64,000 nt of DNA from Amoebidium appalachense (GCA_963693365.1 CAVNZM010000007.1:7874001-7938000); one strand, 5' to 3'; shown: positions 26,565 through 39,516, counted from the first letter of the stretch. Made by a program: numbers and translations. Notes: generated from the letters alone by a model not told the origin.

Positions 26565-28696
26565 GCTCGCTCGCTCGCGCACACAGACACACATTCACAC
26601 ACCTAGATAGACCAACACTCATGGTGCATGTGTATGCACGCCCTTGCTCGAAGTTACACACCACACATTTGCATGCATGCACGAACACAAGCATACACAC
26701 ACGAGTGCCCTCGAGCAAGGTGTGTGGTGTTGTGTGTGTGGGTGGGGGGGGGGGGGGGGGGGGGCAGCGGTGGGTGTGGCAGGTGTCTGTTTTTCACGTC
26801 AACTTTAGTTCCTTTGTGCTGTAGACACACCCACACATTTGCCCTTATGTGCACCTGACACCTTGTCTTCGTTTTCTTTCAATCCGATGTGAGATGTGTG
26901 TCAGTTCCTTCTCTTCTTTTTCGTCTGAGGCTCCTTCCTACTGTCGCATTTCCATACCACCCAATACGTCATCTTGGAAGCATTTCAGGCAGCCTATAGC
27001 TGTCCTGCGTAGGTACACTATGTCCTTGTGTATTAACTTTCTCCGGGGACCCTTCCTGTTTGTTTGGGGTGCGTGCACCATTTTTTGCACTGTGTGTGCG
27101 TCATGTGCGAGTATGTGAGTGCGCATACCATCTGAGTGTGATTTTTCTCTTTACTTTCAATGTTTTATTTTTTTTATTTTTTATTTTTTATTTTTTTTTG
27201 TGGGGCGGAGGGGGAGGGGGGGGGGGGGGGGGGGTACGATTAGCGGCGTGAAGATAAAGCCGTTGACACTCTCGTTGTGTAGCAGACTGCGGCGGGGGCA
27301 GGGGCAGCACATAGCGCCATATCAACTCCGTCCGTACAATCACCCAGATCAGACTTTTCCTCTCCAAATAAACAGGCATGAGACCCTCCTCCCCCCCCCC
27401 CCCCCCCCCCCCCCCCCAAACACACACACACACACGCACGCATACACGCACTGTAGCCCACCCACATGGTACACCGGAGAAAAAAAAAAATAGATAGGAG
27501 GGCTGCCCCTTAGGCTGGTTGGGCGCATCAATACACTTACACAAAGCGCGACTAACACAATGACATGGGTGCGTCAGAGGGTTGAGTTTGGTGGTGGGGC
27601 CTTTTCGAACATTTTACTGATGCAGTGAAAGGCAAATCAATATTTTCACATGCGTGTTCAGAGGCGTGCTGCACGAATACATTCCCTCATCACGCATTTT
27701 CTGACGCTCGTTTGTGTTTTCTGGAGAACAGGGCTGCATATAAGCACGGTTTTGTGGTTGTGTACATCGTCACAAGTGACAACCAAGGGTTATAGAGAAT
27801 TGCTTGAACGTGTGTGTATTTGGGGTGGAGGGTGGAGGGGGGGGGGGGGGGGGGGGGGGGGGCTTCCTTGTTTATGATTCTTGTGGCATTTTTCTAACGC
27901 TCGAGTGGCATGCAGGGGAAAGACGAACCCGTATCTGCGACTGCAACCACCCCAGAGCTTGCAAAACCTGGACCCCAAGACAACCCTACATGGACAACCC
28001 CTGAAACCCCATCCGGCGCAGCAGGGGGAGTAACGGATGGTGCGTTTGGCAAGCTGGGGTCCTTTGGCAAATTTCGGTGGATTCCGGGGTCGTCGGTTAT
28101 TCCTGAAAAGAAGTTCAAGTGGATGTCTGTGGAGCCACAACAGGCGATGAGAAAACGGAAAATGAGTCGTGACGCGTCCACACCCACCCCCCTCCCCAAT
28201 CCGCTCAGGGGGGACAGCCGGGTAGGGGGTCCAGTTTGCAAAACCCCTCCTCAGCGACTAATCAGATTGGGGGTGTCGGTGCGACGCCTATGATTGTCGA
28301 CACATCTGTTCCTGTCTCTATAACGCAACAGGCCGGGGGTTGGTCGGACCCGAGCCTTATGGGGGGGTTTATGGGGTTCATCCACCCGAATGTGTATGTG
28401 GGTGCGGCAGGTATACAGCAGTCGGCATATTATGCGGGTGCCGGCACCACGCCGGGCATGGGCGGGGCCATGAGCCAGGTGTCGGTTAGCCCGTGGGATG
28501 TGTTTTGCCGCATTGTGCTGGAGCGCCACAGACTGCAGTTCCCATGTAAGGCCCCCTAGTTGATGGATCATTGGGGATGAGGGTTGTGGATTTGATTGTT
28601 GACTGTTTCCTTTTCTTCTATCCCCCAGCCCCCCCCCCTCCTCCTCCCCTCCCCCAGCTTTCTTCTCTTTTTTTTTTGTGGTGGTGGTGGTGGGGT

Positions 28697-28728
<32 letters not shown>

Positions 28729-29213
28729 TGGTTCCGGCGCCCTGGTGTGTGTGTGTGTGGGGGGGGGGGGGGAGGGGAAAGGTGTCGAACTTTTTTTCTG
28801 CATGGGGGGAGGGGGGGGGGGGGATAATGTTTTCCTGTTCATGGCATGAGGTTGCCTTCAGGCATTTTGCAAGCAAATGGTTCATTAGGTGTGTTATCGT
28901 TCTAGTGTGGTTTTTAGGCAGCCAGATTGTGTTGCGTCAGTTCGTTTTTCCCTTTCTTGTTTCGCTACTTTCAAGGCACCTTTGCGCCTCTTGTTCTTGC
29001 TTCGTCCCGCATCTATCCACACACCTTCATACAAATCCAAAAAATTATATTTTATTTATTTATTTTTATTTTGCAGATTACCCGCCGCCGACGCAACAGC
29101 AGCTGTTTACGCAGTGGAAGGCACTGAGTGATGAGGAGCGGCAGAGGTTCAGGGAGATGGCTGACGAGGAGGTCCGTGGCTGGAGCTTTTGGATGCAGCA
29201 GAGGGTGTGTGCC

Positions 29214-29246
<33 letters not shown>

Positions 29247-29397
29247 ACCACCACCACCACCACAACCACCCCACTCTCCTCGCCGCTTCACACACACACA
29301 CACATACACACACACACACATATACACATGTGCCCGCACGCACGCACACACACACACACACACACAGTCCTACCCAAGTAAGATTCTCGGTGATTTT

Positions 29398-29452
<55 letters not shown>

Positions 29453-29487
29453 CCAGGACCTACCCATGTTACGTTCTCTGTGATTTT

Positions 29488-29558
<71 letters not shown>

Positions 29559-29765
29559 CGTACCCATGTAAGATTCTCTGTGGTTGTGTTGACCCCTTTG
29601 TGCATATTCTCTCTACCTAAACCGTGTTGAATGTGCACTTGACACTATGTAGCACACTCTACCCCCCCCCCCCCCCCCCTCCCCCCCAGTGGAAGAGTCC
29701 GGGTAGCTCGCGGGGATGTCACATGCACATACACACCGACGCTCGCACATGGCACACACCCGCGT

Positions 29766-29821
<56 letters not shown>

Positions 29822-30327
29822 ACATGCGCGCACGCGCTTTCTGCGCCCACCATCTAACACTGATCGCGATGCAGCAAGCCATGATGCTCCAGGGTGTTCC
29901 CGACCCATCGCACGCTCTTGTCATGCAGCCCGTGTGGGACTCCAGCCTGGCCGGCACCGCTATGATGATGATGCAGCACACAGCGACCACACAGCCACCA
30001 CAGCAACAATGGGAACAACAACAACAACACCACCAGTCACAAACACAGCAACAACAACAGCAACAGGCTGGGGGGCAGGAGAGTGCGGGCCAGAGCTGTG
30101 GTTTGTTTTTGTTGGCAGAGGCGGCGCTTGGGCCGTTGGAGAGCAGAGATGCGAAGGAGGCACAGGAAGCCAAAGACGCGCAATGTGTTGATAAAGTGGC
30201 GGAGGAAGGGAAATCAAGCGAGGAAAGTGTGGAGAAGGAAAGGAAACAGTCACAGGAGAGTGTGGTTGTTCCAACAGAAACGGAGAGTGCAATGGAGGCT
30301 GGGCAGGTTGCGGAAGCGGCAAAATGA
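23536..30327 (+). CDS. HMG-box-like nuclear protein with Gln-rich tail, 8 exons
   Basis: Exons: 23536-23842, 24316-24400, 24755-24799, 25741-25987, 27283-27375, 27916-28545, 29077-29204, 29875-30327. Phases agree at every junction, giving about 662 residues if one missing base is allowed in exon 6. The split domain reads [20 protein letters not shown], then [20 protein letters not shown] and [12 protein letters not shown]. That matches helices 1 to 3 of an HMG box, including the W-KALSDEE core. Upstream is Ser/Thr/Gly-rich with basic clusters (RQHKRR, GRRSRR, MRKRKM) suited to nuclear entry. The tail is Gln-rich, then acidic and Lys/Glu-rich. Likely role: DNA binding or chromatin protein. Odd points: exon 5 is supported by reading frame and composition but uses a GC donor (CAG|GCATGA). 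In exon 6 the frame jumps near 28207 at a G run. The first ATG could instead be 23563. Confidence 0.66.
24891..25372 (+). repeat. 299-bp tandem duplication in an HMG-gene intron
   Basis: The unit starting GCATCCGTGAAATGCAG recurs 299 bases later (24891 and 25190) with very few substitutions. It runs through GCTGACGCGGCTTGGATTGG and the following poly-C/poly-A block to AAGGATTTTATAATCTT. Only the homopolymers differ clearly in length. The level of identity suggests a recent duplication. Confidence 0.85.
29365..29600 (+). repeat. Three 40-bp units separated by (CA)n tracts
   Basis: A unit of the form CAGTCCTACCC...GTAAGATTCTC...TGATTTTGTA occurs near 29366, 29449 and 29554, each after a (CA)n run. 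Repeat and spacer have been amplified together, as in a compound minisatellite. It lies in the last intron of the HMG-box gene. Confidence 0.75.
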
Positions 30328-30352
30328 GGTGGGCTTTTTTTTTTTTTTTTGT

Positions 30353-30391
<39 letters not shown>

Positions 30392-31758
30392 GGGGGGGCA
30401 AGGAGAGGTTGGTGGGTGACGGGTTGTATACCCCTTTTATGCCCCCCCCCGGTCTTGTTGTGAGCGTTGTAATGAAGCGACAGAATTCTCGTGCCAATTT
30501 TTGAAGGTTGTAGCTATCGGAGGCATGTTTTTTCCCGTGCTTGTATGTTGCTTCATTCCTGGAGTAAGGCCTACTCTATGGTATGCCAGAACGTTTGCTC
30601 AGTGAGTAACGTTGTTGCTTACGAACCCTGAAGTCGGTGATTTTTTTCCCCCCACCCTGATCCAATGCGTGTATTGATAAATCATTAGGTCCCTTGTCTC
30701 CCCCGGTATCAAATTGTTTTGTCTGATGGGCAGGTCTCGGGCGCTGTCTCGATTTTGAGTTTGTCTGGTTCTCTTGTTGAGTATTTATTGTTATGCGAAT
30801 GGAAAAATTATGGTTCGAGGTTGAGCTGCCCCGGTCCCTCCGGTTATAGCCTGTTATAGTGTTTTGTGACGAAAAGCATAGTCTGATGAGGAATTTTAGT
30901 ATGGTGAATCAAGGTAGAAATGACCGAATTTTATAAGGAAGTGACAGATATGCAGGTGTGTTAACCGATTTCCCGATTGTGTATTTTTATCCTTCCCATG
31001 CAAAAGCTGTGGTTTGTACATAAGTGATGATACAAGTGATAGCTAGCGGGGACACATGCCCAGAAGGAATTGTACTACTATGCATGTTGTGCAGCGCTAA
31101 GTGATAGGGTGTTGACCCCAACTAACTATTAGTGTATACTAATCATTCGACGGGGTTGCCCCTATATAGAGTAGCTGCACATAGATATATCTCATGTATA
31201 CGTGTATGTGATCAGATGCATATGCTGCCAAATCTAGACGAAAGTGAAGACCACTGAGTGGTCGCACGGTCTGGAGGAGAATAAATAGCAAGGCTTTTTT
31301 GTCAATGACCAACCTGATAGTATGAAATTCCCGCATGCATATACACATGGCCATAGCCTTTGCAATTGAACTACGACCGATGCATGTGCATCATGTAGCG
31401 GCGCCACTATGTAGTAGTGCTCACCGTGGCTACAAAGATCTGTCTGTTATCCACGTGCATGTTTTATCGCGTATGTCAAATTGATATCTGTAATCCTCGT
31501 GTATGTGATTATTATTAACATGTGTGTTTGTCTGTACAAAATTGTAATGTTTGAGTTGTTGGCTTTTCTTTCTGCTTGCATGTAGCCCCTAATTAGCTAT
31601 CCGGATCAGTGGCCATGGCATGTGCACATGACACGCATGCACCCTCATGCATATGCACGCACGCCGTTGGCAGTGCAACACGCACACATACACACATTCA
31701 CACACACACACACACACATACACACACACGTACACACACGTGCGGGTAAAATCAAGCC
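30328..31758. other. Intergenic region after the HMG-box gene
   Basis: Starts with a T(n)G(n) homopolymer pair at 30337-30390, then about 1.1 kb of A+T-rich unique sequence, probably 3' UTR and spacer. AATAAA at 31280 is a distant poly(A) signal candidate. 31675-31740 is a short (CA)n tract. No gene recognised. Confidence 0.5.
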
Positions 31759-32304
31759 ATGGAGGCCCTCGAGCTCAAGCTCATCATGAAGCACTATGCA
31801 GACAGGAGGGGGGGGGCAGCATTTGCTGGCGCAAGGCGTATTACGGTGCCGTGGTGGTGGCTTTGGCCATGGGGGACCTGGTTGGTGCAAACCTGATCTA
31901 CCAGCAGGGACTGCGGAGTCTGTGGTACGTGTGTGTGTGTGTACGGGGCCCGGGAGGGCGGCCGAGCAGCTGGCGTGTGTGTGACGTGTGTGTGTGTGTG
32001 TGCGTGTGCGCGTGTGTGTGCGTACGTGTGGGTGTGGGTGTGGGTGCCACGGTGTGGGTGCCACGGTGTGTGTGCGCGTACGCGTGTGCATGTGTGTGTT
32101 GGTGGGTGGGTGGGTGGGTGTTTGGTGCCGTGTGTGTGCGCACGTGTGTCACGTGTGTGTCACCCTGTGCTCACGTGCGCGTACGTGTGTGTGAATGTGC
32201 GGACGCGCGTGTGTGTGCGTGTGTATGTATGGAAGGAGGAGGGAGGGAGGTTGGGGTGATTGAGAAAGAAAGTGTTGGGCGATTGAGAGAAAAGGTGTGT
32301 GTGT

Positions 32305-32350
<46 letters not shown>

Positions 32351-33102
32351 ATAACGTTACTGGGCAGTTTGAACTGATGTGAGAAGTGCGAGGACATAGG
32401 GATTTTCATTCAATATTGGATGAGCGGGTGGGTGGGTGGGGTGAGGGGTGGGGCTCTCCCGGGTTACGTTATCCTGGAAACCTATTACATGATTTCTTTC
32501 TTTTTCCTTCTAGTGTTTTTTTTCTTTCTTTTTTCTTTTTTTTTTTTTGGTTCAGTGGTGGTGGTGGTTTTTGAAAGGGGGGGGGGGGGGGGGGGGGGAG
32601 GGGGGTTGGCATCGTGTTGGTCGAACTGGCGCCTATTGTCCAGGTGTTGGTGCTGTTCAGCTATTTCTCTTCCAGCTGCTCAGCTAACACCTTCATACCC
32701 GATTTCTGACATACACATCCCGGATGTTCAAGATTGGAACCCAAATCTATTACTTATCATGATCTCGCATGTCCCAAGGTATCGCCTAGTCGGCAAGTCA
32801 GCTGAAATTTCTTCCCGGGTAAAGGTATTGTAACCGAACGGATATTCCTTGGTCGTTGAAGAGAAAGGTGTCCGAGCATGCCCCACCTTGTAGACATGGA
32901 ACTCTGTTTTATGCCGTTATCCTAATCATGCACCTCTGCGCACACCCATTGCAGAGCCACGGCTGAGGATAGTGTGGCCCAAGATGTGTCTGGCCGGGCG
33001 CATGTGACTGGACAGTGTTATGGAGACCAGGAGGCCTTGAAGGCCGTGCAGAAGCGGCTTGAGATGGGCTTTCTGGAACGTGATGTATGCTGTTGCAGAT
33101 GA
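31759..33102 (+). CDS. Candidate three-exon gene, possibly SNAP/TPR-like
   Basis: Exon A (31759-31928) starts MEALELKLIMKHYADRR. After a 9-G run the sense continues in another frame as CWRKAYYGAVVVALAMGD and LVGANLIYQQGLRSLW, so one G is probably extra. Exon B (32684-32778) reads SYPISDIHIPDVQDWNPN. Exon C (32955-33102) reads ATAEDSVAQDVSGRAH, then EALKAVQKRLEMGFLERD, and stops after a CCCR tail. B and C join in phase; A to B joins only with the GT at 31929. The YYxAVVVALAxGDxVGA stretch resembles the helical repeats of gamma-SNAP, but the match is weak and only a C-terminal part would be present. It could also be a decayed gene. Confidence 0.28.
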
Positions 33103-33311
33103 TTGCATAATATTTGTACCAGAACCACAAAAGCATACGCAAAGCACACACACGCACACGCACGCGCACGCACTCCCTCTTTCTCTCTCTCGCTCACACA
33201 CACACACGCACACACACACACACTCTCTCTCTCTCCTCCCTCTCTCTCTCTCTCTTTCCCTCTCTCCCTCTCCCTCTCTGTCTGGGTATGCATACGCACG
33301 CACATACACAC

Positions 33312-33378
<67 letters not shown>

Positions 33379-34300
33379 GAACACATAAACAGACATGGGC
33401 GTGTGCATGGCATGTCTCGTGCAATTTCGAGTTGGGAGGTGCCAAATATATCCTTGACTTATGTGATCCAGGCTGCAGGCATATGCAATGTTCAAGGGTT
33501 CATAACATAGCTGGTACTGATGTGTATTGTGGTGCTAACTTTCGAAAACATATGTTCTGAGAGCCACCCACGTTTTCCTGAGGTGGCCTTGGTTGTTTTA
33601 GATCTCGGGCTATGATGACGAGGTAGGCTTTATGCATGTACCTTATTGCTGCGAATATACATTTCACCCTCAGCAAATAGAAACTAAAAAAAATTCGTCT
33701 TTACGATCGCAGAATGAAACGAGAATCATGCTCTGTGTAAATTGACCCTATCCATATTTTTCAAGGGCAGGAAAGGCACGTGATGTGTCGCTTCGAAAAC
33801 CTTGACTCCAGTTCTTTAATATGGGCCTTTTTAACAGTTAGCAAGTCTCTACCTTGCCACAATCAGCATACACGTTGCCTATAACATCAGTAGAATTTCT
33901 CCTCTGTAGCTCTGGAAGGCACCTGACCGAAATCTAAAAATTTGCAGTTTTAGAAACCGTGATCGTCCCGCGGTACAATTTTTGCACACCTCTAACGACT
34001 CAGTCACTCGTCATGACCCCGCAAAAAGGCTTTTCTGTGCGACTACAAGACGAAGAGAACAAAAACCATTCGTTAGCTTAGTAAATATTAAAAAAAAAAT
34101 TATAATTATTTTTTTAATATTTGTTTTGTGCTTCAATGTAGTAGTATAGGCTGAAGGTTTGACACACGTGAGACAAAGACAATCAACTGATGAGTACAGC
34201 GCCATATATTCTGCATGATTTACTAACCATATAGGATAATGCTATTGCTTTCCTGCTTTTTTCTGGGTTGTACTGCATGTCCTTGGGTGGGGGGTATGAT
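33103..34300. other. Microsatellite and A+T-rich spacer
   Basis: 33140-33375 is (CA)n, then (CT)n, then (CA)n. From 33400 to 34290 the sequence is unique and A+T-rich with no ORF above about 65 codons and nothing I recognise. Confidence 0.5.
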
Positions 34301-34475
34301 GCACTGAATTGGGTGCACTGAATCGCTTTCCGGGCACTGAAACCGACCGGCGCGGGCGGGGGGCGCGAACCCGGGCCGGCACATGATGATTCAGTGCATC
34401 GAATTCAGTGCAAAAGCTCGTCGGTGTCGCCAGTGCTCATGTAAATTCAATTCAGTGCAACTTGAATTCAGTGCA
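34301..34475. promoter_or_regulatory. Inverted array of ATTCAGTGCA motifs around a GC-rich core
   Basis: Three copies of the TGCACTGAAT orientation (34301-34309, 34314-34323 and a shortened one at 34334-34341) face four perfect ATTCAGTGCA copies (34389-34398, 34403-34412, 34450-34459, 34466-34475). 34301-34324 and 34388-34411 pair as inverted arms at 22 of 24 positions around a CpG-rich core. It sits just upstream of the transposase-like gene's leader exon. It could be a transcription-factor array, or the subterminal binding repeats of the element's own transposase. Confidence 0.6.
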
Positions 34476-34490
34476 CCTATGGTTTACATA

Positions 34491-34514
34491 GTTTGCGCAA
34501 ACTTTGGCGCCAAA
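34491..34514. promoter_or_regulatory. Two adjacent 12-bp palindromes, one a perfect E2F-type site
   Basis: GTTTGCGCAAAC (34491-34502) is followed directly by TTTGGCGCCAAA (34503-34514). Each is a perfect palindrome, and the second is the textbook E2F/DP consensus read from both strands. A leader exon ending at a GTATGT donor (34575) follows within 60 bases, so this is probably a core promoter with cell-cycle-type control. Confidence 0.55.
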
Positions 34515-34768
34515 TCGCCCCGCATGGCCCGGCCGGCGGGCGCCTCGCGTGTGCCGACTCAGTATGGTGTGACGGTATGTAAACGGCAAACCCGAAAAAT
34601 TTTAGCACAATCATTCTTGGGTAGGCTCGCTAATTTCAATGCAGAAAGTCGTTGCAGTACCACGTGATACCTGCTACTATACAATACACTGCGGCGTGTA
34701 GTGTGGCAGTGGCTGCGGCCTTTTTCTTCTCATTGCAGCTGCAGCTACGTGTTTCTCATCCTTTGAAA

Positions 34769-35257
34769 ATGGGCAGGGTCAGACACGCTGCCCTTACCCC
34801 ACTTACGTTGTGGTGGTGGGCTTTACTTCTGCTAGTACTAAGCGCACAATTTCTGCTCTCGCAAACGCAATCACCGCCACAAATAAGTGGTGACCAGAGT
34901 GAACAGGAAATTGAGATTGCTGCAGGGGAGCAAATCAGGCCTGTATGTCAGATTGTGCACACTGGTTCTGTATACCCAGCGTGGGGCAGTAGCGAATGTC
35001 AGGCATGGATAACCGAATGTTTGGAGCGCCATGCAAGGGAGCAACCCGTTTGTCCTGTGGTGTATTATCCAGACACTACGAATCAGCTAAGGGAGAACAT
35101 GAGGAAACTTGTCACAAGTGGAAATGAGTTCAACAAGCTGGTAAGTGGGTGGGCCACACACTTTTGACGGCCAAAAGGGATGCCAACGGAGGCAATGGGT
35201 GCACGTAAGGTTGGGGTTATAGTTGCGGAGGGGCAAGGTTGAGAGGGGGAGGAGGGA

Positions 35258-35288
<31 letters not shown>

Positions 35289-35353
35289 AAGGACGACCCA
35301 TGGACTACCTAACAGGTTTAGAGAGAGAAAGAGACCCGAGAGAGAGAGAGAGC

Positions 35354-35421
<68 letters not shown>

Positions 35422-35450
35422 TGTCTGTGGGTGTGTGTGTGTGCCGGTGT

Positions 35451-35520
<70 letters not shown>

Positions 35521-35548
35521 GCGTGTGCGTGTGCGCGTGCGCGCGCGC

Positions 35549-35583
<35 letters not shown>

Positions 35584-37680
35584 CGCGCGCGCAAAAGAGT
35601 GGGTGTGTGTGCGTGCACGAAAGCATGGTCTTTTTTATGACGCGCAAAAAAGGTGCTGAACACAACATAAACGTACAGCTGTTTGGGGTTAAGTCTCACT
35701 CTCTCCATGTTTTTATGGGTATGAAGGGGGGGAAGGGGGATTTAGGGAGGAGGGTAGGGGGTACCCCCCCCCCCCCCTCGTCCACACACAAACATATGAA
35801 ACATGCTATTCGCACATGTACGTGCATGCACACACGCAGGCACGCCTGCGGCACACGCACTTCCGAACGCAAGGCACAAACACCCACACAAACACACACG
35901 TTACACACATCACATATACACACAACTACATGCACACACATACACATGCAAACACACTTGTATTGATTGCTAACTCATACGTGTCTGCAGATTTTCCTCC
36001 CCCCGTTAATGGTGTGGGATTTGGAAACCAATTTCCAGATATCCAAATACACGCCAATATGCCCTGTGAACACAGCACACGGCCCGTTAGCGAAAGAGGG
36101 ATGGACTAGATCAGGCAATGATGTCCCACGCAGTGCATACCGTGACGATTGTAACAGCCGGATTTATATTATATGCCGCATTTATCGTTGCAATACGTGT
36201 GGAAAGCAAAATAAAAAACACAGTTACAGGGGGTATGACCCCATTCTGACGTCAGCTCTTCCTAATTTCCTCTCTCGTGTCATGCCCTTCTACTTGACTG
36301 AACGAGCGGGGATTACCGTAGCCCTCATGAACGACTTGTGCCACAAGGTGGTTTCGGGCATTCCATTCTCGAGCATGCAGCGGTATTATTCGACTACATA
36401 CCACACACGGTATCAGCAGTTACGTACGCACCTTTTCGTATTCCAAAATATGCTTCTCGGACAAATGCCGTTTGATTCGTCGCAGCATTCCATTATAAAC
36501 CACCAGCCATCACTCCTACAGCAACGTCGCGAGGGAGTAGCAGCCACAATAATCGCACCTTTTTCACAAATCGATATTTTCCGCGGCCCGAGCAATGACT
36601 ATATTCGTGATGCTTGGCTGGGATTTTATACAGATAATTTACAACATCCATACCATACGGCAATGTCCAAAATCAGTGCCACCAAGCTGTCAGCAGACCA
36701 CACGTTTAAGATAAGTATGAGCATCGGCTATATGGCTGACGGTAAATGGATCACACAATACGATGCAGTGTACTTCCTTCTCAATGAGCATGGGCAAATT
36801 GTTAGTTACCAGTTCTGCAACAAAGTCGCTTTCGACTATAATCAGGTTGTTCTTGAGCAGTTTCGTGACAGAAACACTAGGCTAGGTAAAACCGTTGAAG
36901 TTATTTACTTAGATAATTGCTGCCAACTAGCGGCACTAATCCGGTCGGTTTTTGGTGAGGATATCATCATTAAGTTGGATTTATTTCACGCCGTCCAACG
37001 CTTCACGAGATCCATACCACGTAGGCATCCACATTCCAACAATGCTGCAAAGGCCTTTGGTCTGTGTTTTCGCGCGGATGGCAATTCGGGCGAGGAACGC
37101 ACACAAAACACCCCCGACCCGGCTACCATATGTGCGAATTTACGCCGGTATCAACAGACTTGGGCATCTGTGGTCGATAACGACAATGTCCCCGTTCTCA
37201 CTGACGATAGCTATGACCAGATTAGTAATTTGCTGGTTCATGCGGAGAGGGGATGTCTGAGCGATATCCCAGCAGGTCAGGGTACCAACCAAAATGAGGC
37301 CCTGCATCGCAAACTCCGAATCCATTTTAAGCACGTTACCCGAATATCCCCCCAGCTCGCATGTTCCTTATTCGATACTGTCCTTTACCATCACAATGCG
37401 TGTCGTGACCCCGAGCATAAGGGGAAGAATGTGCGTGATATCATTGCTCCCAATGTTATGTACCGGCCCATCGCGGATATGTACGAGGATCTCCTTACCA
37501 ATCCGCAAGCAGCAAATGAGTATAGGGAAAGTAGGGCTCGGCCGACTGAAACTTTCGGATGCGGAATCAACACCACTGCACGGGCAGATTCCCGGCTCCC
37601 TGCAGTGGATTTGATTGGTGCGCAGGCTGACCTTCCAAGGGCATCTTCGACATTTATGGGTGCCTCCTCTCTCTCTCTCC

Positions 37681-37718
<38 letters not shown>

Positions 37719-38023
37719 ACCCACCCACCTCTCCACCCATACTCACCCACCCACCAACACCCACCCACACACCCACACAAACACATTTTCTTCTTCTACT
37801 CTGGGCTGGGATCATCTGTTTATCTTTCACATTGTAAGTTTTTGTCTTCCACGAATTGGATACAAGAAGTCTTTAATGGATGGGGTAAACAAATTGCAAG
37901 GCATCCTTCCCGTAATCCCCCCCCCCCCCCCCCCCCCCCCCCCCACTCTTCCCCACCCTCCTCCTCCCCCCCCCCCCCCCCCCGGTCCCTACGTGCGCAC
38001 ACACATATATACCGTTATTAGGA

Positions 38024-38064
<41 letters not shown>

Positions 38065-38442
38065 GGTATGACAAAGAACACACAAAATATAATTTGGATT
38101 AATTAAGAGATGTATAGACACATACCAAGCAAGGAAGTGTGCTTTCGGTTGCAGCTTGACAGCAACCTGTGCGAAATCATGTTTGATAAACCAAAACTTG
38201 CCGTTGTTTCTTCTTGTACACTCATCAGTGCAAGCGTAAACTAACCACCCGTCCCCCTCCCCCCTCCCCCACCCACCCACCCCCCCACCCACCCACCCAC
38301 CCACACGCTCACACACAAACACGCGCAGATGATGCCCCCTCTCTCCCCTCCCCACCCACACAACCACCATGCCTACCCTCTCTCTAAACCACTTTAGATG
38401 AATTATGATGCATGTACACGCACACACCCACACACACATACG

Positions 38443-38482
<40 letters not shown>

Positions 38483-38879
38483 AGCCCCCAACCCTTTTCC
38501 CCCTGAACCCAAACCATCAACCATTACACCAAACCCACACCCACACCATACCAGAACTGTCCATCGCCATTGAGGAGGACTTGGACCTGTTAGGCTACGA
38601 GCCCGACAACTCTACAGACAGCGAGGAGGATAACAGCATTAGCCACACCCTTTCACCCAGACAGCTCATGGGTGTCGCCCGTGGTGTGTCTATTTTGCTT
38701 AGAGCCAAGGACCTCTTAGCCAAACAACTACCCCCATCACTTCACCTACAGTCCGGGGGGCTCCCAACAACCGTGGTTGTTGTTGACAAGCAATACGCAC
38801 GCTCTCTTCAGACTCGAACGTATGTCTCCCCCCCCCCCCCCCCCCCCCCCATATTGGAGGGGGGCACCTTGAGCTCCCT

Positions 38880-38925
<46 letters not shown>

Positions 38926-39019
38926 ACACACGGCACCCGACCACATACACAGGCACGCGCGCAAGCACTTTTACCCCCCCCCCCCCCCCCCCCCGCGTAT
39001 TCCCACACACGCGCGCCCA

Positions 39020-39076
<57 letters not shown>

Positions 39077-39335
39077 CTAGTACCCTTCCCCTTTCTGCAG
39101 AAAGCGTCACCAACAAGTATTACATTATCACCACCTTCAAAACACATACAGATGTGTGCACTATCAAAAATGCACAGTTGACATAGACACGCACATTTGC
39201 ACCCCCTCCCCCCCCCCCCCCCCCCCTCCCCCAGCAGTCCCTTTCTCAGCCTCCCTTGCCTTTCGCCCGCAAGGCAGTCAATCTGCACATGTAGCGTTTG
39301 CACAGCCTCTCTCTTCCTGTTTTTACCAATGTAGC

Positions 39336-39367
<32 letters not shown>

Positions 39368-39482
39368 GCCGCCCCGCAGCGCAGTCCCTTTCTCAGCCTC
39401 CCTTGCCTTTCGCCCGCAAGGCAGTCAATCGGCACATGTAGCGTTTGCACAGCCTCTCTCTTCCCGTTTTCACCAATGCAGC

Positions 39483-39516
<34 letters not shown>

